Shown piece after piece: positions 34,331 to 43,791 of a stretch of 64,000 nt of DNA. The translations under genes were made by a program, and so were the position numbers. Under the pieces are notes generated by a model that saw only the letters and a list, made by a program, of their open reading frames with translations, had not been told where the DNA came from and searched no databases. Each line of letters starts with the position of its first letter. Position 1 is the stretch's first letter. Source of the DNA: Pseudomonadota bacterium (GTDB taxonomy: Bacteria; Pseudomonadota; Alphaproteobacteria; Rhizobiales; Xanthobacteraceae). The stretch covers positions 1-64,000 of the forward strand of contig JAFAGM010000064.1 of assembly GCA_023422775.1 (NCBI GenBank), read 5' to 3'.

Positions 34331-36637
34331 ATGTCGTCCTATTCCGAAGATCTCCGCTCCGCGGCGCTGGCCTATCACCGGCTTCCCCGGCCGGGTAAAC
34401 TCGAGATCCAGGCGACCAAGCCGCTCGCCAACCAGCGCGATCTCGCGCTGGCCTATTCTCCCGGCGTGGCGGCGGCCTGCACCGAAATCGCCAACAATCC
34501 GGCCGAAGCGGCGTCGCTGACCTCGCGTGCGAATCTGGTCGCCGTGGTCTCCAACGGCACCGCGGTACTCGGGCTCGGCAATATCGGTCCGCTGGCGTCG
34601 AAGCCGGTGATGGAGGGTAAGGCGGTCCTGTTCAAGAAATTCGCCGGGATCGACGTGTTCGACATTGAAATCGCCGCCGACACCATCGAGCGCGTGGTCG
34701 AGACGGTGGCGGCGCTGGAGCCGACCTTCGGCGGCATCAACCTCGAGGACATCAGGGGTCCGGAGTGCTTCGAGATCGAGGCACAACTCAAGGCGCGGAT
34801 GAAGATCCCGGTCTTCCACGACGACCAGCATGGCACCGCCATCATCGTCGGCGCGGCGATCACCAACGCGCTGCTGCTGAACGGCAAGAAGCTGTCTGAT
34901 GTGAAGATCGTCTGCTCCGGCGCCGGTGCCGCCGCGATCGCGTGCCTTAATCTTCTTGTTTCGCTCGGCGCGCAGCGCAAGAACATCTGGGTCTGCGACA
35001 TCGATGGCGTGGTGCACGAGGGGCGCAATACGCTGATGGACCGCTGGAAGGCGGTCTACGCGCAGAAAACCAGCGCGCGCGTGCTTGCGGATGTCATCGG
35101 TGGCGCGGATATCTTCCTGGGGGTGTCCGCGCCCAACGTGCTGACGCCTGACATGGTCAAGGCGATGGCGGATCAGCCGCTGGTGATGGCGCTGGCCAAT
35201 CCCAATCCGGAAATCATGCCCGACGAGGCGCGCAAGGCCCGCCCCGATGCGATGATCTGCACTGGACGCTCCGACTTCCCGAATCAGGTCAACAACGTTC
35301 TGTGTTTTCCGTTCATCTTCCGAGGCGCGCTCGATGTCGGCGCAACCGGAATCAACGAGGAGATGAAGCATGCCGCCGTCGCCGCGATCGCGCAACTCGC
35401 GCGCGATCCGCCGTCGGACGCGGTGGCGCAGGGGTTCGACAGCGGGGAGACGCAGGGCTTTGGAGCGGGCTCGCTGATCCCGAGTCCGTTCGATCCGCGG
35501 CTGATCCTTCGCATCGCGCCCGCGGTGGCGAAAGCGGCGATGGAATCCGGCGTCGCGACGCGCCCGATCAAGAACTTTGAAGAGTATACCGCGTTGCTGG
35601 AGCGCTTTGCGTTCCGCTCCGGGCTGACCATGAAGCCGATCTTTGCCAAAGCCAAGACCCAGCCGGTTCGTGTGATCTACGCCGAGGGTGAGGACGAGCG
35701 CGTGCTGCGCGCCACGCAGGTGGTGCTCGAGGAGAAGCTGGCGCGGCCGATCCTGGTCGGGCGCCCCTCCGTGGTCGAGGCGAGGATCAAGCGGTTCGGC
35801 CTTTCGATCAAGGCCGGCAAGGATTTCGACCTCATCAATCCCGAGGACGATCCACGCTATCGTTCCTATGTGCAAACCTATATCGACGTCGCCGGCCGGC
35901 GCGGCGTCACGCCCGAGGCCGCACGCACCGTGGTTCGCACCAACGCCACCGTCATCGCAGCGCTTGCGGTGGTGCGCGGCGAGGCCGACGCGATGCTTTG
36001 TGGCGTCGAGGGCCGCTACATGAGCCATCTGCGCCATGTCCGGGAAATCGTCGGCTTCCTGCCCGGCGTTCGGGACTTCGCCGCGCTGTCGATGATGATC
36101 ACCAGCAAAGGTACTTATTTCATCGCCGATACCCAGGTGCGGCCGAACCCGAGCGCCGAGGAACTCGCGGAGGTGGCGTCGCTGGCGGCGATTCACGTGC
36201 AGCGGTTCAACATGAAGCCGCGCGTCGCGTTCGTGTCACATTCCGATTTCGGCGGCTACGACACCGACTCGTCCCGCAAGATGCGTCACGCCACCGCGCT
36301 GTTGCAGCAAAAGCATCCCGAGATCGAAGCCGATGGCGAGATGCAGGGCGACACGGCGCTGTCGTCGGCCGCGCGCAAACTGGTGCTGCCGCATTCGAAG
36401 CTGGAGGGCGACGCCAACATCCTGATCATGCCGAATCTCGATACCGCCAACGTCGCCTACCAGATGATCAAGTCGCTGGCGGACGCGCTGCCCGTGGGAC
36501 CGATCCTGATCGGACCGGCGCGTCCGGCGCATATCCTCACTCCCGGAGTGACGGCGCGCGGCGTGCTCAACATGACCGCGGTTGCCGCGGTCGAGGCCCA
36601 GGAAAGGGGGCGTCAGCAGCCGTCGTTGTTCGGATAG
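34331..36637 (+). CDS. maeB: NADP-dependent malic enzyme with C-terminal phosphotransacetylase-like domain
   Basis: 768 residues. Residues about 1-430 are the malic enzyme part: RDLALAYSPGVAAACTEI, GGINLEDIRGPECFEIE, PVFHDDQHGTAIIVGAA and the Rossmann GAGAAAIACL. Residues about 440-760 are a phosphate acetyl/butyryltransferase-like domain (RVIYAEGEDERVLRATQVV, GPILIGPARPAHIL). The enzyme decarboxylates malate to pyruvate; the PTA-like domain usually is inactive and has a regulatory role. The start ATG at 34331 follows GGGGGAG directly. aspS ends 63 bases upstream. Confidence 0.95.
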   Translation: MSSYSEDLRSAALAYHRLPRPGKLEIQATKPLANQRDLALAYSPGVAAACTEIANNPAEAASLTSRANLVAVVSNGTAVLGLGNIGPLASKPVMEGKAVLFKKFAGIDVFDIEIAADTIERVVETVAALEPTFGGINLEDIRGPECFEIEAQLKARMKIPVFHDDQHGTAIIVGAAITNALLLNGKKLSDVKIVCSGAGAAAIACLNLLVSLGAQRKNIWVCDIDGVVHEGRNTLMDRWKAVYAQKTSARVLADVIGGADIFLGVSAPNVLTPDMVKAMADQPLVMALANPNPEIMPDEARKARPDAMICTGRSDFPNQVNNVLCFPFIFRGALDVGATGINEEMKHAAVAAIAQLARDPPSDAVAQGFDSGETQGFGAGSLIPSPFDPRLILRIAPAVAKAAMESGVATRPIKNFEEYTALLERFAFRSGLTMKPIFAKAKTQPVRVIYAEGEDERVLRATQVVLEEKLARPILVGRPSVVEARIKRFGLSIKAGKDFDLINPEDDPRYRSYVQTYIDVAGRRGVTPEAARTVVRTNATVIAALAVVRGEADAMLCGVEGRYMSHLRHVREIVGFLPGVRDFAALSMMITSKGTYFIADTQVRPNPSAEELAEVASLAAIHVQRFNMKPRVAFVSHSDFGGYDTDSSRKMRHATALLQQKHPEIEADGEMQGDTALSSAARKLVLPHSKLEGDANILIMPNLDTANVAYQMIKSLADALPVGPILIGPARPAHILTPGVTARGVLNMTAVAAVEAQERGRQQPSLFG

Positions 36638-36906
36638 ATTATTTCTCCAGCCGGATCAGAACCCGGCTGCAGTCGCTTGCTTTCGTGCATTCCCCTGCGT
36701 GGATTCACCCGCGCTCGCAGATGCGTTGGCCAAAAAAGGGCCTTGGTTCTGCTTCTATCAAAGGGTCTGGTTGGGACCGCGCAGGAGCCTGCGCGGGTGG
36801 TTTCGATCTGAGCGTTTGAAAAGCGGAGGCGAAACGCCCATAATCGTTTCGCCCCCGTGATATCTTGCCGCGATATCCTGCATTGCCATTCAGTGAGGCC
36901 GATCCC

Positions 36907-37359
36907 ATGCCAGCGTTTGTCACATTCGGGCGAGTTCTGTTCGCCGTGCTCTTTATGTACACGGGAGCGACCAAGCTCTTCGCGGTTCAGCAGACGGCAG
37001 ACTTCATTGCGACCAAGGTCACCATCCCGGCGATGCTCGCGCCCTATACGTCGCAACTCGAAACCATGGCCGGCATGCCGATGCCGCAAATTCTGGCGCT
37101 GGCGGTCGGCGGCTTCGAGATACTTGCTGGGTTGATGATCGCGGTAAATTTCGGCGCGCGCTTCTTCGCGATCCTGCTGATCATCTTCGTGCTGGCCTCC
37201 ACCTTCTATTTCCACGATTTCTGGAACCAGGCGGCGCCCGAGAATGCCAAGACGCTGATCGAGGCCTTGAAGAACCTGTCGATCGTCGGCGCGCTGTTCA
37301 TGATCGTAGGTTACGGCCGCGGGCCGCAGCCCAACGAGCCGACTTATGCCGACATGTAG
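36907..37359 (+). CDS. DoxX family membrane protein
   Basis: 150 residues starting MPAFVTFGRVLFAVLFMYTG, with four hydrophobic helices and the DoxX-type segments GATKLF and LALAVGGFEILAGLMIA, ending in a hydrophilic tail. The DoxX/SURF4-like family is poorly defined; some members act in thiol or redox balance in the membrane. A GAGG site lies before the ATG at 36907. Confidence 0.85.
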   Translation: MPAFVTFGRVLFAVLFMYTGATKLFAVQQTADFIATKVTIPAMLAPYTSQLETMAGMPMPQILALAVGGFEILAGLMIAVNFGARFFAILLIIFVLASTFYFHDFWNQAAPENAKTLIEALKNLSIVGALFMIVGYGRGPQPNEPTYADM

Positions 37360-37549
37360 TCCGGACTCATTCCTGGGTCTGGGCCGTCTGAAGGATTCGG
37401 TGCCGAGCCAGGCGAAGACAGCGCCGAACATTTGGAAGCGACCGCGAGCAGCAGCACCATAGCTGGTGGTTGCCAGCGTGGCGTAGCAGGCGTCCAGCAG
37501 GCCCTTCCATGTAGACCGGCCGTAGGCGATGATTGTTGGCGACGAAGAG

Positions 37550-38107
37550 CTACGCGCCGCGTCGCCAGGGTGTGACCGTGACGTCGTGCGCCGCATCGAG
37601 CCGCTGCACTTCGCCGGCGCGCAAGCCATGTCCGGCGAGGATGTCCTGCGGGGAACGGGCGGGGACGCCGGGAAAGCACGGTTCTCCGCCGGGCAGAAGC
37701 ACGTGCGGTGCAACCGAGAGCCAGAACACGTCGTAGCGCTCCATGAACATGCCGAATACGCCGGGGCCACCGATCACGGCAACTGTGCCCGATTCAACGC
37801 CGGCATGCCGGCAAGCGGCTTCGAAGGACGCGCCGGCAGGATTCCACAGGGTTGATTTCGGATTGGCCGGATCGGGCGCGATCGCCTCGACCTTCCGCGT
37901 CAGAACGATCCGTTTGCGTCGCGGCGAGTTCGGCTGCTCCTCGTGGGAGTTGCGGCCGTGCAGGATCAGGTCGACGCGGTCGAGGGCGGCGGTGAAGAAC
38001 GCCTTGTCGCCCTCGAACTTCAGTTGATCCGGCATGACGTTGCGCGCGTCGGCCAGCATGCCGTCGGCGGAGACGATGACGTAGCCTTCGATGCGCAGCG
38101 TAGCCAC
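37550..38107 (-). CDS. Dihydrofolate reductase-like / RibD C-terminal domain protein
   Basis: 185 residues starting MATLRIEGYVIVSADGMLAD, with HGRNSHEE near the middle and TVAVIGGPGVFGMFMERYD, the NADPH-binding GG motif of the RibD-C/DHFR-like fold. These reductases act on folate- or pterin-like or flavin-precursor substrates; the substrate is unknown here. The start residue sequence lacks the ribG deaminase domain, so it is a single-domain protein. Confidence 0.8.
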   Translation of the reverse strand: MATLRIEGYVIVSADGMLADARNVMPDQLKFEGDKAFFTAALDRVDLILHGRNSHEEQPNSPRRKRIVLTRKVEAIAPDPANPKSTLWNPAGASFEAACRHAGVESGTVAVIGGPGVFGMFMERYDVFWLSVAPHVLLPGGEPCFPGVPARSPQDILAGHGLRAGEVQRLDAAHDVTVTPWRRGA

Positions 38108-38126
38108 GGGCCCGTGCCGCGCCGCG

Positions 38127-39083
38127 CTATTCCGAAATCGTCTGCACGACGCTGGACACCGGACGCGAACTCACGGTGGGCAGCTTCAGGTCCTTGTGGA
38201 TCTCATCGTCGTACTGCGCAAGCGTCTCCACCGGCGCCTTGGCGCGCATCGCGACCACCTTGTAGCCGCCGGCCTTCAGCTTCCTCAACAACTCGGGCAG
38301 CGCTTCTGCCGTGTGCTTCTGGAAATCGTGCATCAGGATGATGCCCTTGCCGTTCTTTTCGACCTTGCGCATCACGGTGTCGATGATGGTTTGCGCGTTG
38401 CGCGCCTTGAAGTCGAACGAGTCGAGGTCGCAGGAGAAAATCCCGATGTTGCGGCTGCCGAGATAGGTCACCATCTCGGGCGGATGCTGCAGCGCCGGGA
38501 AGCGGAAGAACGGCGCCGGCGCCTGGCCGCCGAGGGCCCACTTCACCGCGCTGAAGCCTTTTTCGATTTCATCCTTGCGCTGCTGTTCGTTCAGCTTCTT
38601 GTTGACGAGCGCTGCGTGCGACCACGTGTGCGATCCGATCGTGTGACCGGCTGCCATCACCTGCCTGAGGATTTCGGGATGGTAGGTGGCGTGCTTGCCG
38701 ATCGGAAAGAAAATGCCGGTGGTGCATTCATCCGCCAGCGTCTTCAGCACGGCGGGCGTATTCACCGGCCACGGACCGTCGTCGAAGGTCAGCACCACTT
38801 CCTTGTCGCGCAGGAAGTCGAGTTCCTTGAAATGCTCGAAACCGAAACCGGGGCCGCCGGTCGTGTCGATCTCGACGGTGCGGCCGACGCCGAGTGCATC
38901 GGGATTGTTGCAGGGCGGACGGGTCCGCGCGGGCGCTGCTGCCGGCGCCGGAGCGGGGGCAGCAGCCGGAGCGGCCTGCGGCGCCGCGGCGGCACCTTTG
39001 ACGGCTGGCGCCTGCGACCATGCTGCGCTCGATGCCAACAGCGAAACCGCGCCTGCAAAGATAAACCCTGCCGCAATACGCAT
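38127..39083 (-). CDS. Polysaccharide deacetylase (NodB-homology) family protein, secreted
   Basis: 318 residues from ATG 39083 (MRIAAGFIFAGAVSLLASSA) with a signal peptide, an Ala/Pro-rich linker, then a NodB-like domain. Catalytic segments are VVLTFDDGPWPVNTP (Asp-Asp) and HTIGSHTWSHAAL (the metal-binding His pair); the C-terminal HDFQKHTAEAL is also family-like. It would de-N-acetylate a cell-wall or extracellular polysaccharide; the substrate cannot be told. An earlier in-frame ATG at 39161 lacks family support. Confidence 0.9.
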   Translation of the reverse strand: MRIAAGFIFAGAVSLLASSAAWSQAPAVKGAAAAPQAAPAAAPAPAPAAAPARTRPPCNNPDALGVGRTVEIDTTGGPGFGFEHFKELDFLRDKEVVLTFDDGPWPVNTPAVLKTLADECTTGIFFPIGKHATYHPEILRQVMAAGHTIGSHTWSHAALVNKKLNEQQRKDEIEKGFSAVKWALGGQAPAPFFRFPALQHPPEMVTYLGSRNIGIFSCDLDSFDFKARNAQTIIDTVMRKVEKNGKGIILMHDFQKHTAEALPELLRKLKAGGYKVVAMRAKAPVETLAQYDDEIHKDLKLPTVSSRPVSSVVQTISE

Positions 39084-39274
39084 CTTGTTTTCCCCGAATT
39101 CTGAGTCCGCTCCCGGTCGCGGCGTGGCCATCGTCCGGTCTGCCTCGTGCCCCTGATTCACAATACCCTAGTTGGAGCGCGCGCGCCAAGGCAACGGCCG
39201 TCGCGGCACCCGCAGGATTTGCTGCCGGTTAATAAGGAGTTGTGTCGTTTTTGACGCGGTTTCGCTGCGGACCG

Positions 39275-39865
39275 CTATCCGCTGCGCTCGGAGACGTTCG
39301 GCGCCAGTGACCGCGCGATGGCGGTCTTGATCCTGGTATCCGCCGGTTCGACCGATTCCGGGAATACGTCCACGATGTAGCCGTCCCGGCCGATGAGGTA
39401 TTTGTGGAAGTTCCAGCGCGGAACATCCTTCGGTCGCGCGTCCGCCGCCCACTTGTAGAACGGGTGCGCGTTCGGCCCCTTCACGACCGCCTTGGCTGCG
39501 ATCGGAAAGGTGACGTGGTGATTCTGCGTGGTTGCGGCGATTTCAGTCGCGCCGCCCGGCTCCTGCCCGCCGAAATCGTTGGAGGGCACGCCGACGATCA
39601 TCAGGCCGCGGCCGTTGAACTCGGTCCACAATTCCTGCAAGCCGCCATATTGCGGCGTGAAGCCACAGAGCGAGGCGGTGTTGACGATCAGGATCGGTCG
39701 GCCGGCGAATTCGGCGAGCCTGATATCGCCGCCCGCCAGTCCGGGAAACGAAAACGCATAAGCCGTGATGCGGCTCATGCCGGCCTGGGCTACGGCTTGC
39801 CTGCTCGCGATCATGGCTGGGATGGCGGCGAGCGCGGTCGTCATCACGGTCCTGCGGTCGATCAT
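39275..39865 (-). CDS. Glutathione peroxidase-type thiol peroxidase, probably exported
   Basis: 196 residues from ATG 39865. A twin-arginine-like signal (MIDRRTVMTTALAAIPAMIA) precedes the thioredoxin-fold GPx domain. The peroxidatic cysteine is in NTASLCGFTPQYGGL, in place of selenocysteine; VGVPSNDFGGQEPG supplies the conserved Gln region and VPRWNFHKYLIGRDG the Trp/Asn. The export signal is inferred from RR and hydrophobic run. Start at MIDRR is chosen over an ATG 11 codons upstream because the signal begins there. Confidence 0.85.
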   Translation of the reverse strand: MIDRRTVMTTALAAIPAMIASRQAVAQAGMSRITAYAFSFPGLAGGDIRLAEFAGRPILIVNTASLCGFTPQYGGLQELWTEFNGRGLMIVGVPSNDFGGQEPGGATEIAATTQNHHVTFPIAAKAVVKGPNAHPFYKWAADARPKDVPRWNFHKYLIGRDGYIVDVFPESVEPADTRIKTAIARSLAPNVSERSG

Positions 39866-39947
39866 GAAGGCCTCGGCTGGATTGTTCGCAGAAAGCATAG
39901 CGCAGTGGAGGAAGCCTTGCCGCTCAACAAGCTGTTATGGGCGGATA

Positions 39948-41627
39948 TTAGCGCAGCGGGACGATGAAATCGGTGCCTTCGCCGGTTTCGCCGCCCTGGG
40001 AGATGCCGAGATCCGACACCACGATCGAACTGCCGGTGATCAGCAATTCCGCGATGCGCGTCATCGCGTCCTGGGGAATGGTGATGCGGTCGAGTGCTTC
40101 GGCCGGGCTGTTGGGTAGCGGCAGCGGCTTTGCCTCGGCAGAGGCGCCGCCTGCGGGCTTGCGGCGCGCAGATCGTTCTTTGTCATCGATCCGTGCCGCG
40201 CGGCGGGCCGTGACCGGCATCGAGACCACGGACCAGCGCACGAGGTTGGGATCGCTCTTGTCGATTTCGGCGGTGAACACATGCGTGCCCAGCGGCCGGT
40301 CGCCGGGTGCGATCGTCACGGGCACGCTGAACTGCGGCTTGAAGTTCTCGCGAACGTAGAGCTTTGAATCCCTGCGGCTGACGAATACCGCGATCTGGCC
40401 CGGACGCCGCGGCGCTTCGGGCTTTGCGGCGACCGCCTTCTCGGCGCCGGGCAGGCGCGCGGGGTCCTTTTTCACGTCGGGCGCAATGGCTGGCGTGGTG
40501 GCGACGGTCTCGGATTTTGCGGCAGGGGTGACCTCGGAAGCCTTGGTGTCGGAAGCCTTGGTGTCAGGAGTCTTGATATCAGGAGTTTTGGCTTCCTCGA
40601 CCTTCGGCGCCTCGATCCTGACAGCCTCCGCTGCGGGAGTTTCGGTTTTCACCGCAGCGGCATCATCGGTCCTTGTGGTTTCGTCCTTCCCGGCTTCCGC
40701 CTTGATGGGCTCTGATGCCGGTGCCTGCGCGTTCGCGTCTGCGGCGGACGGTCTGGCGTCAGACATCGTCACCTGTCCCGTGGCCGCCGGCATCGCGCTG
40801 GTCGCATCCGCGGTGTTCACTTCTGTGCGCCCATGCCCGATGGTCGATCGAAGATCGAGACTTGCTTGCGCATTCATGGGGTCGGTCACGGCGCCCTTGT
40901 CCGCGCCCTTGTCGCCCTTGATGGCCGGCGAATCCGACTTCGGATCGTCGGCGATCAGCGGCTGCGGTACCACCTTCTGCGCGACCAGCAACGGATGCGA
41001 GAAACTGGCGGGCGTGATTGCGCCGGGCGTGATGATGACGCGCGCGCCCATCCTGGTCCAGTTCCACATCTTCACGGCAAATGCCGTCGGCATGCGGATG
41101 CAGCCATGCGACGCCGGATAACCCGGCAACACGCCAGCATGCAGCGCAATGCCCGACCAGGTGATGCGCTGCATGTAAGGCATCGGCGCGCCGCTATAGA
41201 TGTTGGAGCGGTGCATCTTGTTCTTCTGAATGACGCTGAACACGCCCGTCGGGGTCGAATGCCCCTTCATGCCCGTCGATACCGGGCTTTCCGCGAACAA
41301 CCCGTTGCGGTCGTAGACGCGAACCTTTTGCTGCTCGATCGAGACGGCGATGATCAGCGGCCCGTGCGGCTTGACGCTGGTCTCCTTGCGCGCGGCCTCG
41401 GTCTTCGCGGCTGGCCGGCGGACCTTCTGCTTGCGCGGCTGCGGCGGCAGCATCGGGCGGTAGTAGCTCGGATCGTTATCCTGCCAGTAGAACAGCGCGG
41501 CATCCGCCTGCGGCGCAAAGGCGATGGTGCAGGCTCCGCTGAGGATCGCAATCTGCCAGAACCGCTGGCTTGAAACGCTTGCGCCTGCGATACCTGCACT
41601 GAAAAATCGCTGTCCGCTCACGCGCAT
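39948..41627 (-). CDS. L,D-transpeptidase (YkuD) with long low-complexity linker
   Basis: About 559 residues from ATG 41627 (MRVSGQRFFSAGIAG). A signal region is followed by a YkuD catalytic domain with HAGVLPGYPASHGCIRMP (active His and Cys). The central part (about residues 215-415) is low complexity, rich in Ala, Lys, Glu and Thr, including KTPDIKTPDTKASDTKASEV repeats. The C-terminal about 130 residues form a second folded part (IAVFVSRRDSKLYVRENFKP) that resembles another YkuD-type region. It would crosslink peptidoglycan 3-3 or anchor proteins. A GTG at 41678 is an alternative start. Confidence 0.88.
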   Translation of the reverse strand: MRVSGQRFFSAGIAGASVSSQRFWQIAILSGACTIAFAPQADAALFYWQDNDPSYYRPMLPPQPRKQKVRRPAAKTEAARKETSVKPHGPLIIAVSIEQQKVRVYDRNGLFAESPVSTGMKGHSTPTGVFSVIQKNKMHRSNIYSGAPMPYMQRITWSGIALHAGVLPGYPASHGCIRMPTAFAVKMWNWTRMGARVIITPGAITPASFSHPLLVAQKVVPQPLIADDPKSDSPAIKGDKGADKGAVTDPMNAQASLDLRSTIGHGRTEVNTADATSAMPAATGQVTMSDARPSAADANAQAPASEPIKAEAGKDETTRTDDAAAVKTETPAAEAVRIEAPKVEEAKTPDIKTPDTKASDTKASEVTPAAKSETVATTPAIAPDVKKDPARLPGAEKAVAAKPEAPRRPGQIAVFVSRRDSKLYVRENFKPQFSVPVTIAPGDRPLGTHVFTAEIDKSDPNLVRWSVVSMPVTARRAARIDDKERSARRKPAGGASAEAKPLPLPNSPAEALDRITIPQDAMTRIAELLITGSSIVVSDLGISQGGETGEGTDFIVPLR

Positions 41628-41849
41628 ATTCCTGAATCCAGATACTCGTTCGTTGTCGCAGACGGTAAGCGCGTTCACTAGCGTAGGCCTTATAATTTCA
41701 GCGCTTTTCGCCCTGATCGTAGCAAAAAAGCCTCACATTCCGTTAAATGCCGGCTGCCCATTCTGACGCCATGGATAAGGCGGTACTGCGGCCTTCCTGC
41801 GCGGCTTTCTGCCACTACATAGGATCGGAGCCCTTCATCGGAGAAATAA

Positions 41850-42398
41850 ATGAGATCCAAGGCCATCGTTAAGCGTGACAACAAGTGGGGAATTCTGGCC
41901 TTGGTGATACTGGTGTTGACGCTGTGGCAGGCAGGCCCGGCATCGGCCGCCGATGAGCCTGACCTGATCTTTCGCCGCTCGACCGTGTTCAAGTGGCTGA
42001 GCCCGAACGACAAGCTCGCCACTTACGGCGTCGACGACCCTGAAGTGGAGGGGGTTGCCTGTCACTTCACGGTTCCGGAGAGGGGCGGTTTCAAGGGCTG
42101 GTTGGGTCTGGCCGAGGAGGTCTCGGATATTTCGCTCGCCTGCCGCCAGATCGCGCCGATCCGCTTCAAGCACAAGATGGAGCAGGGCGACGATATGTTC
42201 CGCCAGCGCCGCTCGCTGTTCTTCAAGAAGATGCAGATCGTTCGCGGCTGCGATGCCAGGCGCAACGTGCTAGTATACATGGTCTATTCGGACAGGCTGA
42301 TAGAAGGTTCACCCAAGAACTCGACCTCTTCGGTACCGATCATGCCCTGGGGCACGGCCGATACCGCGGTTCAGAAGTGCGGTGAGTTCATCCAGTAA
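41850..42398 (+). CDS. creA: CreA family protein
   Basis: 182 residues with a signal-like N-terminus (ILALVILVLTLWQAGPASAA), then the CreA hallmarks FRRSTVFKWLSPNDKLATYG, VDDPEVEGVACHFTVPE and ACRQIAPIRFKHK, later RSLFFKKMQIVRGCDARRN. CreA proteins are conserved in proteobacteria, and their role is not defined. The start at 41850 agrees with the family. Confidence 0.9.
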   Translation: MRSKAIVKRDNKWGILALVILVLTLWQAGPASAADEPDLIFRRSTVFKWLSPNDKLATYGVDDPEVEGVACHFTVPERGGFKGWLGLAEEVSDISLACRQIAPIRFKHKMEQGDDMFRQRRSLFFKKMQIVRGCDARRNVLVYMVYSDRLIEGSPKNSTSSVPIMPWGTADTAVQKCGEFIQ

Positions 42399-43048
42399 GC
42401 CGGACCCTGACCAGGCTCAGGGATCGCGGCCTTACCGTTTGATCCGATTGGGGGATCGGACTTGTTTCTGCAGGGTTTGCATCTGCGCCGCCTTGCGGTC
42501 GCGGCATCCGACCAGGTGGAGGAATTTCTGCGGCGCGGATACGTTACCGCGAAATTCGCCGCCTTGCTGCGACATGGCGCCACAAAGGCCGGAGGATGTT
42601 CCTTCTCGCCCTGCCTTCAGGGAACGGGGCGGGGATTCATTGCCAACATCGATGTTGCCATTGCCCACGACTGCGATCCTTTGCTGAGGAGATTTCACAA
42701 CGCGCAAGCACACGGAAGGTTGCACGGAGTTCGAGTGAGTCGGCCCGGGTGCTGCTTCGGTTCACCCTGCCACCCCTGATTTGCGGGCGCCTTGATACGC
42801 CGCAAACCATTAAGAACCTGGTGTTCCGGCCGGAAATTCTGGTCCCGCAGGCGCAATGGTCCGCATGAGGCGCGCGGCTGAATTCATTGGGCTTTTCGCG
42901 CCAATGTTTCGTCCCCTTGGGCGGACGAAACAATTGCCTTGTTTCACGAAACCATTTTCCGCTTTGGCGTAGATGTCCGGAAACAAGCCACGGCTATCAG
43001 GTTACCAACGAAACGGCGGCGACGCCGGCACGGAACCGGAGACTGCCG
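42399..43048. other. 650-base region without a supported gene
   Basis: Open frames here (for example plus 42462-42779 and minus 42432-42725) have erratic composition, no family motif and no good ribosome-binding site. A small inverted repeat GTTTC-AC-GAAAC is at about 42950-42961. The last part should hold the promoter of the small gene at 43049. I see nothing else. Confidence 0.5.
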
Positions 43049-43210
43049 ATGCGGACAACCAGCTTCATCCTCGCCTTCGCTTTCATTCTGGCTGGTCCGT
43101 CGATGGCTGGTTCGTCCGAAAAGGACCTGCCGGGCGTCGGTACTTTCGCCTATGGTGGCTCGCCGCTCGCTGGTCCGGCAGTCCAGCCGATACTCGTGGC
43201 GGCAAAGTAA
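43049..43210 (+). CDS. Small secreted protein (53 aa)
   Basis: 53 residues: a signal peptide MRTTSFILAFAFILAGPSMA and a mature part of about 33 residues ending PAVQPILVAAK. I recognise the pattern (signal, then LPGVGTFAYGGSPL) from short bradyrhizobial proteins. Longer in-frame starts upstream are not supported. Function unknown. Confidence 0.65.
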   Translation: MRTTSFILAFAFILAGPSMAGSSEKDLPGVGTFAYGGSPLAGPAVQPILVAAK

Positions 43211-43254
43211 GCGTAGCGGATCGTTCTCGGAAAAATTGCCGATAAGGACTCTGC

Positions 43255-43653
43255 ATGTTTGCACGCACTGGTTCCGCTTCAATCCTGGCGGCTTTGCTTT
43301 TCTGCAGTTCGGCGCAGGCACAGGTGCAGGTGCAGCCGCCGCAGACGTCGTTCCGCTCCCTCTTCAAGGTTCCCGACCCGCGCGGCGAGTTCGTGCGCCA
43401 GTGCGCGCCTCATATGATCGGGCGCTGGGCGCATCCCGAGAGCGTTTGCCGCTGTCTGCACGATTACGCGGCTGCGACGGTCGAAGATGCCGATCTGCGC
43501 GAAGCTCTGCTGCGCGGCATCAGCGAAACCGGCGTGCCGACGATCGAGTCCGCCTGGGTGCCGCCATCCAAGCAATCCGAAATCGGTCCGACCTTCACCA
43601 AGATCGCCAAGCCGACGCTGCAGTGTATGTTCGAGCCGGCGACGAACGAGTAG
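43255..43653 (+). CDS. Secreted hypothetical protein (132 aa)
   Basis: 132 residues with a signal peptide (MFARTGSASILAALLFCSSA, cleavage near QAQ), then a domain with three cysteines (RQCAPHMIG, SVCRCLHDY) and PTLQCMF. No family is recognised. A GATAAGGA ribosome-binding site lies 7 bases before the ATG. It follows the 53-aa secreted protein by 44 bases and may be co-transcribed. Confidence 0.75.
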   Translation: MFARTGSASILAALLFCSSAQAQVQVQPPQTSFRSLFKVPDPRGEFVRQCAPHMIGRWAHPESVCRCLHDYAAATVEDADLREALLRGISETGVPTIESAWVPPSKQSEIGPTFTKIAKPTLQCMFEPATNE

Positions 43654-43791
43654 GCGCCGCCTGCGCGACGGCTTTCAAGCCAGCAGGGCCACGCCTGATC
43701 ATGGTAGCGGGAAAGGCTCCAACGTTCCAAGCCTTGCCAGCGTTCAAAGCCTTGCCGGTGACCGTCAGGCATGCACTTCGACAGTGCTGCT

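Noticed and set aside
32510..36196. Long minus-strand open frames opposite aspS and maeB
   Set aside because: Same explanation: antisense shadows of conserved coding sequences.
37360..37549. Possible extra gene on the minus strand between DoxX and the DHFR-like gene
   Set aside because: The open frames there read through into neighbouring coding sequence and carry no motif.
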